DNA of 64,000 bases. It comes from Thiomonas bhubaneswarensis. Lineage in GTDB: Bacteria; Pseudomonadota; Gammaproteobacteria; Burkholderiales; Burkholderiaceae_C. Shown in pieces: positions 45,872 to 54,965 of this stretch. The stretch covers positions 124,001 through 188,000 of the forward strand of contig NZ_LIPV01000001.1 in NCBI RefSeq assembly GCF_001418255.1, read 5' to 3'. Every line of letters starts with the position of its first letter. The stretch's first letter is position 1. Made by a program: the position numbers and the translations under genes. The notes under the pieces were generated by a model that had not been told where the DNA came from, ran no database searches, and saw nothing but the letters and a program-made list of their open reading frames with translations.

Positions 45872-46537
45872 ATGACAAGGACAAAACGCGTTTACCTTTT
45901 CAAACGCTTCGAGCGCTTCTGGCACTGGAGCCAGGCCGCACTCATCATCACTTTGATGCTCTCGGGCTTCCGCATCCACGGTCTCTACGACCTGGGCGTG
46001 GACTTTCTCACCGCGCTGCGCATCCATACGGTGGCAGCCTGGTCGCTGGTGGTGCTGTGGGTGTTTGCGATCTTCTGGCACTTCACCACGGGTGAGTGGA
46101 AGCAATACATCCCGACCTTCGACAAGATCTTTCTCATCGCCCGCCACTATGCCTTTGGCATCTTCCGTGGCGAAGAGCACCCCTACCACGTGATCCCGAC
46201 GCGCAAGCACAACCCGCTGCAGCGGCTGGCCTATCTCTGGGTCAAGCTGATGATCAACCCCATCATCTGGATCAGCGGCATCTGGCTGCTGTTCTTCGCC
46301 GACTGGGGCGCCTGGCCGGTATGGCAGCAATGGGGCATCAGCCTTCAGACCGTGGCGTGGGCGCACACCATCGGTGCCTACATGATGCTGATCTTCTTCA
46401 TCGTGCACGTCTATCTGACGACCACCGGCCACACCCCGCTGGCGCACATCAAGGCCATGATCGTCGGCTACGAACACGAACCGGTGCACCACCATCCTCG
46501 GGACCAGGCCGCACCCAAGGCGGTAGAAAACGCCTGA
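45872..46537 (+). CDS. di-heme cytochrome b subunit partnered with the octaheme cytochrome
   Basis: 221 residues with four transmembrane helices. His18, His36, His52, His70 and C-terminal His residues in WAHTIG and FIVHVYL are candidate ligands for two b hemes, as in formate dehydrogenase gamma/cytochrome b561-type subunits. The ATG follows GAGGAA. It starts 48 bases after the octaheme gene, so the two probably form one quinone-linked membrane complex. A hairpin follows the stop. Confidence 0.9.
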   Translation: MTRTKRVYLFKRFERFWHWSQAALIITLMLSGFRIHGLYDLGVDFLTALRIHTVAAWSLVVLWVFAIFWHFTTGEWKQYIPTFDKIFLIARHYAFGIFRGEEHPYHVIPTRKHNPLQRLAYLWVKLMINPIIWISGIWLLFFADWGAWPVWQQWGISLQTVAWAHTIGAYMMLIFFIVHVYLTTTGHTPLAHIKAMIVGYEHEPVHHHPRDQAAPKAVENA

Positions 46538-46553
46538 TCCAGGTTTAGGCAAG

Positions 46554-46589
46554 GCGGCCTGGCGTCGGGGTTCACCCGCGCCAGGCCGC
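46554..46589. terminator. bidirectional terminator-like hairpin
   Basis: GCGGCCTGGCG and CGCCAGGCCGC, 11-bp perfect arms around a 14-nt loop that itself can pair, between the convergent cytochrome b and FAD/Fe-S genes. A short T run (TTTT) lies 6 bases beyond on the plus strand. Confidence 0.7.
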
Positions 46590-46603
46590 ATTCACTTTTG
46601 CCG

Positions 46604-49600
46604 TCAAACCAGTACGCGCTCGATGCCGCCGTCGTTGGCGGCCTTGACGTAGTCGGCCATCCAGTTTTCGCCGATGAGGTGGCGCGCCATTTCGATGACG
46701 ATGTAGTCTGCTTCGAGCAGACCATGCTGCAGGTCGTTGCCGTAGCGGGTGAGCCCTTGCAGGCAAGACGGGCATGAGGTGAGGATCTTGATGTCTCCGG
46801 CGAAGCCATCGGCCCGCAACGCCAGTTCGTTCTTGCGCAGTTCTTCTTCCTTGCGGAAACGCACCTGCGTGGCAACATCAGGGCGCGAGATGCCGAAGGT
46901 GCCGCTTTCGCCGCAGCAACGCTCGCTCTTGCGCACATCGTCACCCAGCAGCGCCTTCACCGTCTTCATAGGCTCCTGCGTCTTCATTGGGCTGTGGCAG
47001 GGGTCGTGATACAGATACTTGACCGCACCTGATGCGCCGCCCGGACTCAGGCTATAGCCCTTTTCCAGCAGGAATTCGTGAATGTCGATGATGCGGCAGC
47101 CGGGGAAGATCTTCTCGAATTCATAACCCTGAAGCTGGTCATAGCAGGTGCCGCAACTGACCACCACGGTCTTGATGTCGAGATAGTTGAGCGTGTTGGC
47201 CACACGGTGGAACAGCACCCGGTTGTCGGTGATGACTTTCTCGGCCTTGTCGAACTGCCCCGAGCCGCGCTGCGGATAACCGCAGCACAGATAGCCCGGC
47301 GGCAGCACCGTCTGCACCCCGGCATGCCACAACATGGCCTGAGTCGCCAGACCGACCTGGCTGAACAGCCGCTCCGATCCGCAACCCGGGAAATAGAACA
47401 CCGCCTCGCTGTCCACCGAGGTGGCGCGCGGATTGCGGATAATGGGCACGAAGTTCTTGTCTTCGATGTCGAGCAGCGCACGCGCGGTTTTCTTGGGCAG
47501 GCCGCCCGGCATGGGCTTGTTGACGAAGTGGATCACCTGCTCGCGTATCGGCGGTTTGCCCACGCTCAGGGGCGGATGCGCGGTCTGTGCCTTGGCTGCG
47601 GGCCTGAGCAGCCTGACCGCCAGCCGCTGCGCCTTGAACCCCGCCCCCACCATGGCGCTGCGCACCAGCTTGATGGTCTGCGGCTGGGTCGCGTTGAGAA
47701 AGAACATCGCCGCCGCGTTGCCCGGTTTGAAGCTCTTCTTGCCCATCTTGCGCAGCAGGTTGCGCATATTCATGGTGACATCGCCGAAGTCGATGTCCAC
47801 CGGGCAGGGCGTCACGCATTTGTGGCAGACGGTGCAGTGGTCGGCCACGTCCTCGAACTCTTCCCAGTGGCGGATGCTCACGCCGCGGCGGGTCTGCTCC
47901 TCGTAGAGAAACGCCTCGATCAGCAATGAGGTGGCGAGAATCTTGTCGCGCGGCGAATACAGCAGGTTGGCGCGCGGCACATGCGTGGCGCAGACGCTCT
48001 TGCATTTACCGCAGCGCAGGCAGTCCTTCACCGAGGCACTGATGGCGCCGATGTCGCTTTGCTGCATGATCAGCGACTCGTGCCCCATCAGATTGAAGCT
48101 GGGCGTGTAAGCGTTGCGCAGATCGGCCGGATGCGCCGGGTCGTCCATCAGCTTGCCCTTGTTGAAGCGTCCCTCGGGATCGACCTCCTGCTTGTAGTCG
48201 CGGAAGGCGCCGATCTCGGCTTCGGTCAGGAACTCCAGCTTGGTGATGCCGATGCCGTGCTCGCCCGAAATCACCCCGCCCAAGCTGCGCGCCAGCGCCA
48301 TGATGCGGGCCACGGCGTCGTGCGCCTGTTGCAGCATGGGGTAATCGTCGGAGTTGACCGGGATATTGGTGTGCACATTGCCATCGCCCGCGTGCATGTG
48401 CAGCGCCACCCAGGCCCGGCTCTTGAGCACGCGCTGATGAATCGCGTCGATGTCGCGGCGCAGGGGCTCGAACAGCCCGCCCGCAAACACCGCGGCCAGC
48501 GGCTTGCGCAGCTCGGCCTTCCAGGAAGCCCGCAGCGAGTGGTCCTGCAGCAGATGGAACAACGTGCGCGGCGCCGAGTCAGCCTGGGCGATCAATAAGG
48601 GCAGCGACGGCATGAGCACGTTTGCCGCCTCGGGCAGCTCGGGCAGCGGCGTGTCGAGATGATCGAGATAGAACGACCAGCGCGCATGCACGGCGGCGAG
48701 CAGTTCCAGAGCTTGGGCGCGCTTGGCCTCGAGGTCTTCGCTCGACAGCGCATGTTCGCCGTCGCCCAGTTCCTCGTTGCGCGCCAGCGGCAGGGTGCCG
48801 CGCAGCGCGCGGTCGATCTCGGCCACCAGCGCCAGCTTGTTCTTCAGCGACAGCTCGACGTTGATGCGCTCGATGCCGTCGACATACTCCCCCATGCGCG
48901 GCAGCGGAATGACCACGTCCTCGTTGATCTTGAAGGCGTTGGTGTGGCGGGCGATGGCCGCGGTGCGCTTGCGGTCGAGCCAGAACTTCTTACGCGCCTC
49001 GGCGCTCACCGCGATGAAGCCCTCGCCTACCCGCGCATTGGCCATGCGCACCACCTCGGACGCGGCACGAGCTACGGCCGCTTCGTCGTCGCCGACGATG
49101 TCGCCGAACAGCACCATCTTGGGCAGCGTGCCTCGGGCGCTTTTGGTGGCATAGCCCACGGCCTTGAGATAGCGATCGTCCAGATGCTCGAGACCCGCCA
49201 GGATGGCCCCGCCCGGGCGGGCGTCGAGAAAGGTCTTGATTTCGACAATGCTGGGAATGGCCTCGCGCGCCTGGCCGAAAAATTCGAGGCAGACGGTACG
49301 CACATGCGGCGGCATCTTGTGCAGCACCCAGCGGGCGCTGGTGATGATGCCGTCGCAACCCTCCTTCTGCACCCCCGGCAGACCAGCGAGGAACTTGTCG
49401 GTCACGTCCTTGCCCAGACCTTCCTTGCGGAAGCGCGCGCCGGGAACCTCCAGCAGGCGCTGGCTCTGCAAGGTCACCCCATCGGCGGCGAAGGTGCGAA
49501 TGTCGAAGCGGGCCACCTCCACGTCGTGAATCTTGCCGAGGTTGTGATCGAGACGCTGCACCTCGACCCAGCGCCCCTGCGGATCGACCATGCGCCAGGA

Positions 49601-50584
49601 GGCCAGATTATCGATCGCCGTGCCCCACAGCACGGCCTTCTTGCCCCCGGCGTTCATCGCCACATTGCCGCCCACGCACGACGCATCGGCCGAGGTCGGA
49701 TCGACGGCGAACACCAGACCGGCGGCGTCGGCCGCATCGGCCACGCGCTGCGTCACCACACCGGCCGGCGTCTGGATGGTGGGCACCGGGTGGGCCACGC
49801 CGGGCAGCTCGATGTATTCGACCGGGCCGATGCGGTCGAGCTTTTCGGTGTTGATCACCGCGCTCTTCCACACCAGCGGAATGGCCCCGCCGGTATAGCC
49901 GGTGCCGCCACCACGCGGAATGATGGTCAGGCCGAGTTCGATGCAGCCCTGCACCAGCCCGGCGATCTCCTCCTCGCTGTCGGGGCATAGCACGACGAAG
50001 GGATATTCCACCCGCCAGTCGGTGGCATCGGTCACATGCGTCACCCGAGCCATGCCGTCGAAGCGGATCGCCCCTTGCGCGCTGTGCCGACCCAGCACCT
50101 TGCGGGCGCGTTGACGCAGCGCCGCGGCCTCGTCGAACCAGGCGGCGAAGGCGGCCACCGCGCCACGGGCACGGTCGAGCAATTGACGCACCAAGGCGTC
50201 GCGATGCGCGTCCGCGCCTTCGCTGTGCGCGCTGTCGTCGCGGCGGCGGTCGATTTCGCGCAGGCGATGTTCGAGCGCACCGATCAGCGCGGCGCGGCGT
50301 TTGCGGCTCTGCAGCAGATCGTCCTGCAAAAACGGGTTGCGCTGCACCACCCAGATGTCGCCCAGCACCTCGTAAAGCATGCGCGCCGAGCGCCCGGTGC
50401 GGCGTTCCTGCCGTAGTTGATTGAGCCAGCCCCAGGCCTGCTCGCCCAGCAGGCGGATCACCACTTCGCGGTCGGAAAAGGAAGTGTAGTTGTAGGGAAT
50501 CTCGCGCAGGCGTGCAGGCGCATCGGCCGGGCCGCGGTTCAGATCGGGGAGCAACTCAGAGGCGTGTGGAGCGGGGGCGTTCAT
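46604..50584 (-). CDS. FAD- and Fe-S-containing 2-hydroxyacid dehydrogenase-like oxidoreductase
   Basis: 1326 residues from ATG at 50584 ([15 protein letters not shown]). In order: an N-terminal DUF3683-like region (to about 180), an FAD-binding domain of the vanillyl-alcohol oxidase type ([11 protein letters not shown] near 223), an FAD-oxidase C-terminal domain ([18 protein letters not shown]), two [4Fe-4S] motifs ([11 protein letters not shown] near 852, [13 protein letters not shown] near 915), and two CCG domains ([10 protein letters not shown] near 1098, CCGESGTFG near 1223). This resembles fused GlcDEF or D-lactate/D-2-hydroxyglutarate dehydrogenases of the YdiJ type. It should oxidise a 2-hydroxyacid and pass electrons to quinone or another carrier. 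No signal peptide was seen. Confidence 0.9.
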   Translation of the reverse strand: MNAPAPHASELLPDLNRGPADAPARLREIPYNYTSFSDREVVIRLLGEQAWGWLNQLRQERRTGRSARMLYEVLGDIWVVQRNPFLQDDLLQSRKRRAALIGALEHRLREIDRRRDDSAHSEGADAHRDALVRQLLDRARGAVAAFAAWFDEAAALRQRARKVLGRHSAQGAIRFDGMARVTHVTDATDWRVEYPFVVLCPDSEEEIAGLVQGCIELGLTIIPRGGGTGYTGGAIPLVWKSAVINTEKLDRIGPVEYIELPGVAHPVPTIQTPAGVVTQRVADAADAAGLVFAVDPTSADASCVGGNVAMNAGGKKAVLWGTAIDNLASWRMVDPQGRWVEVQRLDHNLGKIHDVEVARFDIRTFAADGVTLQSQRLLEVPGARFRKEGLGKDVTDKFLAGLPGVQKEGCDGIITSARWVLHKMPPHVRTVCLEFFGQAREAIPSIVEIKTFLDARPGGAILAGLEHLDDRYLKAVGYATKSARGTLPKMVLFGDIVGDDEAAVARAASEVVRMANARVGEGFIAVSAEARKKFWLDRKRTAAIARHTNAFKINEDVVIPLPRMGEYVDGIERINVELSLKNKLALVAEIDRALRGTLPLARNEELGDGEHALSSEDLEAKRAQALELLAAVHARWSFYLDHLDTPLPELPEAANVLMPSLPLLIAQADSAPRTLFHLLQDHSLRASWKAELRKPLAAVFAGGLFEPLRRDIDAIHQRVLKSRAWVALHMHAGDGNVHTNIPVNSDDYPMLQQAHDAVARIMALARSLGGVISGEHGIGITKLEFLTEAEIGAFRDYKQEVDPEGRFNKGKLMDDPAHPADLRNAYTPSFNLMGHESLIMQQSDIGAISASVKDCLRCGKCKSVCATHVPRANLLYSPRDKILATSLLIEAFLYEEQTRRGVSIRHWEEFEDVADHCTVCHKCVTPCPVDIDFGDVTMNMRNLLRKMGKKSFKPGNAAAMFFLNATQPQTIKLVRSAMVGAGFKAQRLAVRLLRPAAKAQTAHPPLSVGKPPIREQVIHFVNKPMPGGLPKKTARALLDIEDKNFVPIIRNPRATSVDSEAVFYFPGCGSERLFSQVGLATQAMLWHAGVQTVLPPGYLCCGYPQRGSGQFDKAEKVITDNRVLFHRVANTLNYLDIKTVVVSCGTCYDQLQGYEFEKIFPGCRIIDIHEFLLEKGYSLSPGGASGAVKYLYHDPCHSPMKTQEPMKTVKALLGDDVRKSERCCGESGTFGISRPDVATQVRFRKEEELRKNELALRADGFAGDIKILTSCPSCLQGLTRYGNDLQHGLLEADYIVIEMARHLIGENWMADYVKAANDGGIERVLV

Positions 50585-50624
50585 CGGAACGACTTCGGCC
50601 TGGCGGCCCGAGAGACAAACTGAC

Positions 50625-50690
50625 ATTGTAGGGAGGCTGGCATTTCCGCATGAGCCGCATGCCAGTCGCGTTTTCGTGAAAAAAATCACA
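50625..50690. promoter_or_regulatory. divergent control region with CRP-type box
   Basis: CGTGA-N6-TCACA (50675-50690) matches the CRP-family consensus TGTGA-N6-TCACA at 9 of 10 positions. On the minus strand, TACAAT (50630-50625) is a -10 for the FAD/Fe-S gene with no -35; the box centre is about 64 bases upstream of the expected start, near a class I activator position. CTGGCAT-N15-ATGCCAG (50637-50665) overlaps the missing -35. Confidence 0.5.
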
Positions 50691-50754
50691 CAAATTCCTC
50701 TCGGCTGCTGCAACGCCGCAAAGAGGGGAAATGACGCGCTTTTAAGCTCAAGGC

Positions 50755-52116
50755 ATGAAAGAACTCAAACTTGCCGAGTTGATGAACGCGCTCAGTCATG
50801 CGCTCGACATGACCGAGGGTCAGCCCGAAGGCCACTGCGTGCGCTGCGCCTGGATCGGCATGTCGGTGGGGCGCGCCATCGGCCTTGCCGCGCCACAGCA
50901 ATGGGAGCTTTACTACACCCTGCTGCTGAAGGACCTGGGCTGCAGCAGCAACGCCGCGCGCATCTGCGAGCTCTACCTCACCGACGACCTGCAGTTCAAG
51001 CGCGACTTCAAGCTGGTCGACGGCAGCCTGCCGCATGTGCTGCGCTTCGTGCTCGACCATACCGGCTTGCGCAGCGGCTTGGCCGAGCGCTTCAGGGCCA
51101 CGCTCCATATCTTCCGCAACGGGCGCGACATCGCCCAGGAACTCATCCAGACCCGCTGCCAGCGCGGCGCCGACATCGCGCGGCAACTGCGCTTTCCCGA
51201 AGGCGTGGCGCGCGGCATCCACGGCCTCGACGAACACTGGGACGGCAGCGGCAAGCCCGAAGGCCTGATGGGCGAGCAGATTCCGCTCTACGCCCGGCTG
51301 GCCCTGCTGTCGCAGGTGGTCGACGTGTTTTTCACCGCCAGCGGCCCCGCCGAGGCCCGCGACGAAGTAAGTCGGCGTCGCGGCGGCTGGTTCGACCCCG
51401 AACTGGTCGATGCCTTCCTGACGCTCTCCGAGCAGGATGGCTTCTGGCAGACGCTGCGCGACCCCGGCCTCGGCAGCCGGGTGCTCGCCCTGGAGCCGGC
51501 GCAATGCTGCGTGCCGCTCGATGAAGACTATCTCGACGAAATCGCCGCCGCCTTCGGCCAGATCGTCGATGCCAAGAGCCCCTACACCGCCGGACACAGC
51601 GCCAGGGTGGCGCTCTACGCCGACCACATCGCCACCGAATTCGACATCCCACCCGAGCGCCGCCGCTGGCTGTACCGCGGCGCGCTGCTGCACGACGTGG
51701 GCAAGCTCGGCGTGAGTAACGCCATCCTCGATAAGGCGGGCAAGCTCGACGCGGCCGAGTGGGAGGCCGTGCAGATGCACGCCACCTACACAGAGCGCAT
51801 TCTGGGCCGGATCAGCGCCTTCTCCGAACTCGCCCGCGTGTCGGGCGCGCATCACGAGCGCCTCGACGGCACTGGCTACCCGCACCGCCTCACCGCCGAG
51901 CACATCGCGTTGGAAACCCGCATCATCACCACGGCCGACATCTTCGACGCCATTTCCGCCGACCGCCCCTACCGTGGCGCGGTGCCGGTTCCGCAAACGC
52001 TGCAGATCATGTCCAAGACTGTCGGCAGCGCTCTCGATTCCCGTTGCTTCGAGGCCCTGTGCAAGGTGGTGGATCGGAACGACGCTCCCCAGCAGGATCT
52101 GCCGCTGGCGGCCTGA
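50755..52116 (+). CDS. HD-GYP domain cyclic-di-GMP phosphodiesterase with tandem HD domains
   Basis: 453 residues. The C-terminal half is an intact HD-GYP domain: LLHDVGKLG (His313-Asp314) and [11 protein letters not shown] (GYP at 374-376), which would hydrolyse cyclic-di-GMP. The N-terminal half resembles another HD-GYP domain that has lost its motifs (LLKDLG in place of HDxG, DGSGKPEG in place of GYP). No receiver domain is present. It is the first gene of the H-NOX signalling cluster, about 110 bases before the H-NOX gene. Confidence 0.9.
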   Translation: MKELKLAELMNALSHALDMTEGQPEGHCVRCAWIGMSVGRAIGLAAPQQWELYYTLLLKDLGCSSNAARICELYLTDDLQFKRDFKLVDGSLPHVLRFVLDHTGLRSGLAERFRATLHIFRNGRDIAQELIQTRCQRGADIARQLRFPEGVARGIHGLDEHWDGSGKPEGLMGEQIPLYARLALLSQVVDVFFTASGPAEARDEVSRRRGGWFDPELVDAFLTLSEQDGFWQTLRDPGLGSRVLALEPAQCCVPLDEDYLDEIAAAFGQIVDAKSPYTAGHSARVALYADHIATEFDIPPERRRWLYRGALLHDVGKLGVSNAILDKAGKLDAAEWEAVQMHATYTERILGRISAFSELARVSGAHHERLDGTGYPHRLTAEHIALETRIITTADIFDAISADRPYRGAVPVPQTLQIMSKTVGSALDSRCFEALCKVVDRNDAPQQDLPLAA

Positions 52117-52228
52117 ACGAAACGCCGCTCCACCTGAACCCGCCATCATGTCCAGCGCCCACCCTTCATTCCTGCGGTGCTGTGCCGTCATGACATACTG
52201 ACCTGTTCTCTGAACATCGCCGCCGCCC

Positions 52229-52843
52229 ATGATCGGACTCATCCAACAAACCCTGCTCGGCCTGCTGGATGCCAGCGGTGTTCCCGATGCGCGTGCGGAG
52301 GTGCTGCGGCGTGTCGGCCTGCCTGCCGAGATGCACTTTCGCATCGATACCGACTACGACGACGATCAAGCCGATGCCCTGCTGGCCCAGAGCTGCGCCG
52401 TGCTCAACCTCACGCAGGAGCAGGCGTTCGAGGCCTTCGCCACCGCCTTCCTCGCCGCTACGCGCCAGCGCTTTCCGGCGTTCTATGCCATGTCTCGCAA
52501 TTCGCGGGCGTTTCTGGCGCGGCAGGCCGCCATTCACAACGTCATGGCCTCGGGGCTGCGCAACCCGGACAGGCGGCGTGTGATCAATGACAAATTCCAG
52601 ATCATCTCGCTCGGCAATGGCGATTTGCGCGTCGTTTACAACTCTCCCCGGCGCTGGTGCGGGCTTTACCTCGCCCTGGCGCGGGAAGTCGCCCGCTTTT
52701 ACGGTGATCGCCTCGAAATCACCGTCGCCGAATGCCGCCAGCGGGGTGACGGACAGTGCGCGTTTCAACTTCATTGGCCCGATCTGCAAGGGCCGACCAC
52801 CCCCGCCGAGACGACGGCCGGGGCCTCGGAGCATCGGGAATGA
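52229..52843 (+). CDS. H-NOX heme-based nitric oxide sensor
   Basis: 204 residues with the H-NOX pattern: MIGLIQQTLL start, proximal His103 in FLARQAAIH, and YNSPR at 137-141, the YxSxR motif that binds the heme propionates. Aligned without gaps to the Thermoanaerobacter domain, the position of the oxygen-stabilising Tyr140 is Leu146, which predicts binding of NO but not stable O2. The C-terminal about 25 residues are variable. Its stop overlaps the start of the histidine kinase by ATGA, so sensor and kinase are made together. Confidence 0.9.
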   Translation: MIGLIQQTLLGLLDASGVPDARAEVLRRVGLPAEMHFRIDTDYDDDQADALLAQSCAVLNLTQEQAFEAFATAFLAATRQRFPAFYAMSRNSRAFLARQAAIHNVMASGLRNPDRRRVINDKFQIISLGNGDLRVVYNSPRRWCGLYLALAREVARFYGDRLEITVAECRQRGDGQCAFQLHWPDLQGPTTPAETTAGASEHRE

Positions 52844-54588
52844 GCATGGCCGACGACCAGGCCGCGCGCGACGCGGCCTTGCGCCTGGCCGTGGAAGACA
52901 TGGCCGATCAGCTCTGCCGCGCGGTGGACCAGAAGGTCGACTTCGTGGTGCGCTCGCCGCTGGCCGACCCCACGGCGGAAAAACTCGCCCTGCTGATCAA
53001 TTTCTTGCTCGACACCGGCGGGCGGCTGATCGATCAGGTGCAAAAACAGGCCGAGGCCCTCGACCGCCGCGTGGCCGAACGCAGCGCCCTGCTCCAAGCC
53101 GTATTCGACAACATGCTCGACGGCCTGATCGTGATCGACACCGATGGCCACATCCGCAACGCGAACCGCGCCGCGTACACCCTGTTCGGCTATGCGCCAG
53201 GCACGCTGCGACAACGCCGCATCAACGACCTCATGCCCGAGCCCTGGCGCAGCGCGCACGACGGCTATCTGCAGCGCTACATGGCCACGGGTGAGGCGCA
53301 TGTCATCGGCAGGGGGCGCGATGTGCGCGGCCTGCGCAGCGACGGCAGCTCGTTTCCCCTGCGTCTGTCGGTGAGCGAGGTGCGCACCGGCGAAGCGCAC
53401 TGGTTCGTCGGCCTGGTGCACGATCTCTCGGCGGAGCAGGCGCGGCTGCAGGCGCTCGAAGCCGAGCAGCAGTTCACGCAGCGGCTGTTTGCCGCCATGC
53501 CCGATCTGGTCTATGCCTTCGACACCCGGCTGCGCTTTCTGCGCTGGAACCAGGCCACGCTCGACGCCGTGGGCATGGACGCGCAAACCTTCGGCCAAAG
53601 CAGCGTGCAGCAGCATCTGGCCGTTCGCGACTGGCCGGTGGTGCTCAAGACCATTTACGACGTGTTCACCAAGGGCGAGGGTCGGGTCGTGGCGCGGCTC
53701 AAGACCGCCGACGGCACCCTCAAGCCCTTCGAATTCGTCGCCTCGCGCCTGCTCGATGCGCAGGGCAAGACCGCCGGACTGGTTGGCGTGGGCCGCGATC
53801 TGGGCGAGCGCGAAGCGCAGCAGATCGCCCTGCGCGAAGCCAAGGAAAAGGCCGAAGCCGCCGCCCTGGCCAAGAGCCAGTTCCTCGCCAGCATGAGCCA
53901 TGAACTGCGCACCCCGCTCAACGCCATCATCGGCTATGCCGAGCTCATCATGGAAGAACTCGATGACGGCGTGCCCCTGGCGCAGAGCCGCTCCGATCTG
54001 CAGGCGGTGCGCGATTCGGGACGGCATCTGCTGCGGCTCATCAACAACGTGCTCGATCTCAGCCGCGTCGAGGCCGGACATGCGCAGGTGCTGGTCGAGC
54101 GCTTCGATCCCGCCGAACTCACCCACAGCGTGGCGGGCACTGTCGGCTCGCTGATGCGCCAGAAATCCAATCGCTTGCAGGTGGTGGCGCCCGACGATCT
54201 GGGCTCGATGCAAAGCGACCCGGGCAAAATCCGTCAATGCCTGCTCAATCTGCTGGGCAACGCGGCCAAGTTCACGGAAAACGGCAACATCGTCGTTCGC
54301 TTGCAGGCTGCCCTGCTCGCCGACGGTGCGCCCGCGCTCGCATGGGAAGTGAGCGACACCGGCATCGGCATGAGCGCCGAGCAATGCGCGCGCGTGTTCG
54401 AGGCCTTCACCCAGGCCGACGCCAGCATTGCACGTCAATATGGCGGTACCGGCCTGGGCCTGACCCTCAGCGCCGCGCTCGCCGCGATGCTCGGCGGCGC
54501 GCTCACCGTCACCAGCGCCCTGGGCCAGGGTTCGACCTTCATCCTGACCCTGCCGCGCGTCGCCCCGCTATCCGAGGAGACGGCGTGA
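52840..54588 (+). CDS. PAS-domain histidine kinase coupled to H-NOX
   Basis: 582 residues. An N-terminal helical segment (1-85) is followed by two PAS domains (about 88-200 and 212-325), a dimerisation/phosphoacceptor domain with His354 in FLASMSHELRTPLN, and an ATPase domain with the N box (NLLGNAAKF), DTGIGMS and GGTGLGL. No transmembrane segment was seen, so it is cytoplasmic. By analogy with H-NOX/HnoK pairs, NO-bound H-NOX should control its autophosphorylation. The phosphoryl group would go to the lone receiver and the REC-EAL protein downstream. Confidence 0.92.
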   Translation: MSMADDQAARDAALRLAVEDMADQLCRAVDQKVDFVVRSPLADPTAEKLALLINFLLDTGGRLIDQVQKQAEALDRRVAERSALLQAVFDNMLDGLIVIDTDGHIRNANRAAYTLFGYAPGTLRQRRINDLMPEPWRSAHDGYLQRYMATGEAHVIGRGRDVRGLRSDGSSFPLRLSVSEVRTGEAHWFVGLVHDLSAEQARLQALEAEQQFTQRLFAAMPDLVYAFDTRLRFLRWNQATLDAVGMDAQTFGQSSVQQHLAVRDWPVVLKTIYDVFTKGEGRVVARLKTADGTLKPFEFVASRLLDAQGKTAGLVGVGRDLGEREAQQIALREAKEKAEAAALAKSQFLASMSHELRTPLNAIIGYAELIMEELDDGVPLAQSRSDLQAVRDSGRHLLRLINNVLDLSRVEAGHAQVLVERFDPAELTHSVAGTVGSLMRQKSNRLQVVAPDDLGSMQSDPGKIRQCLLNLLGNAAKFTENGNIVVRLQAALLADGAPALAWEVSDTGIGMSAEQCARVFEAFTQADASIARQYGGTGLGLTLSAALAAMLGGALTVTSALGQGSTFILTLPRVAPLSEETA

Positions 54589-54959
54589 GACTGCTGCTGG
54601 CCGAAGACAATGCGCTGAACCGCGACATGCTCGCGCGTCGTCTGCGCCGCCGCGGGCACGAGGTGATCGAAGCTGCCGACGGCGTGCAGGCGCTGGAGTG
54701 CCTGCGCGCCTGCCCTCCGCCCGATGCCGTGCTTCTCGATCTGGACATGCCGCGGCTCGATGGCTGGGGCGTGCTGCGCGAGTTGCGCGACACGGGCATG
54801 AGTCTGCCGGTGCTGGTACTCAGCGCGCATTCGCTCAAGGAAAACCGCCAGCGTGCAGCCGAGCTGGGCGTGGCCGCGTATCTCAGCAAGCCGCTGGATT
54901 TCGACGATTTGCTGCAGCGGTTGGCGCTGGCGTCTTCCCATCCCCATCCCTCCGCCTGA
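54585..54959 (+). CDS. single-domain response regulator
   Basis: 124 residues from GTG at 54585, overlapping the kinase stop by 4 bases (GTGA) and preceded by GAGGAG. It is a bare receiver: acidic pair Glu7-Asp8, phospho-acceptor Asp52 in LLDLDMP, and a conserved Lys in YLSKPLD. With no output domain it probably acts as a phosphate shuttle or binds another protein. Confidence 0.92.
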   Translation: MRLLLAEDNALNRDMLARRLRRRGHEVIEAADGVQALECLRACPPPDAVLLDLDMPRLDGWGVLRELRDTGMSLPVLVLSAHSLKENRQRAAELGVAAYLSKPLDFDDLLQRLALASSHPHPSA

Positions 54960-54965
54960 ATCCCC

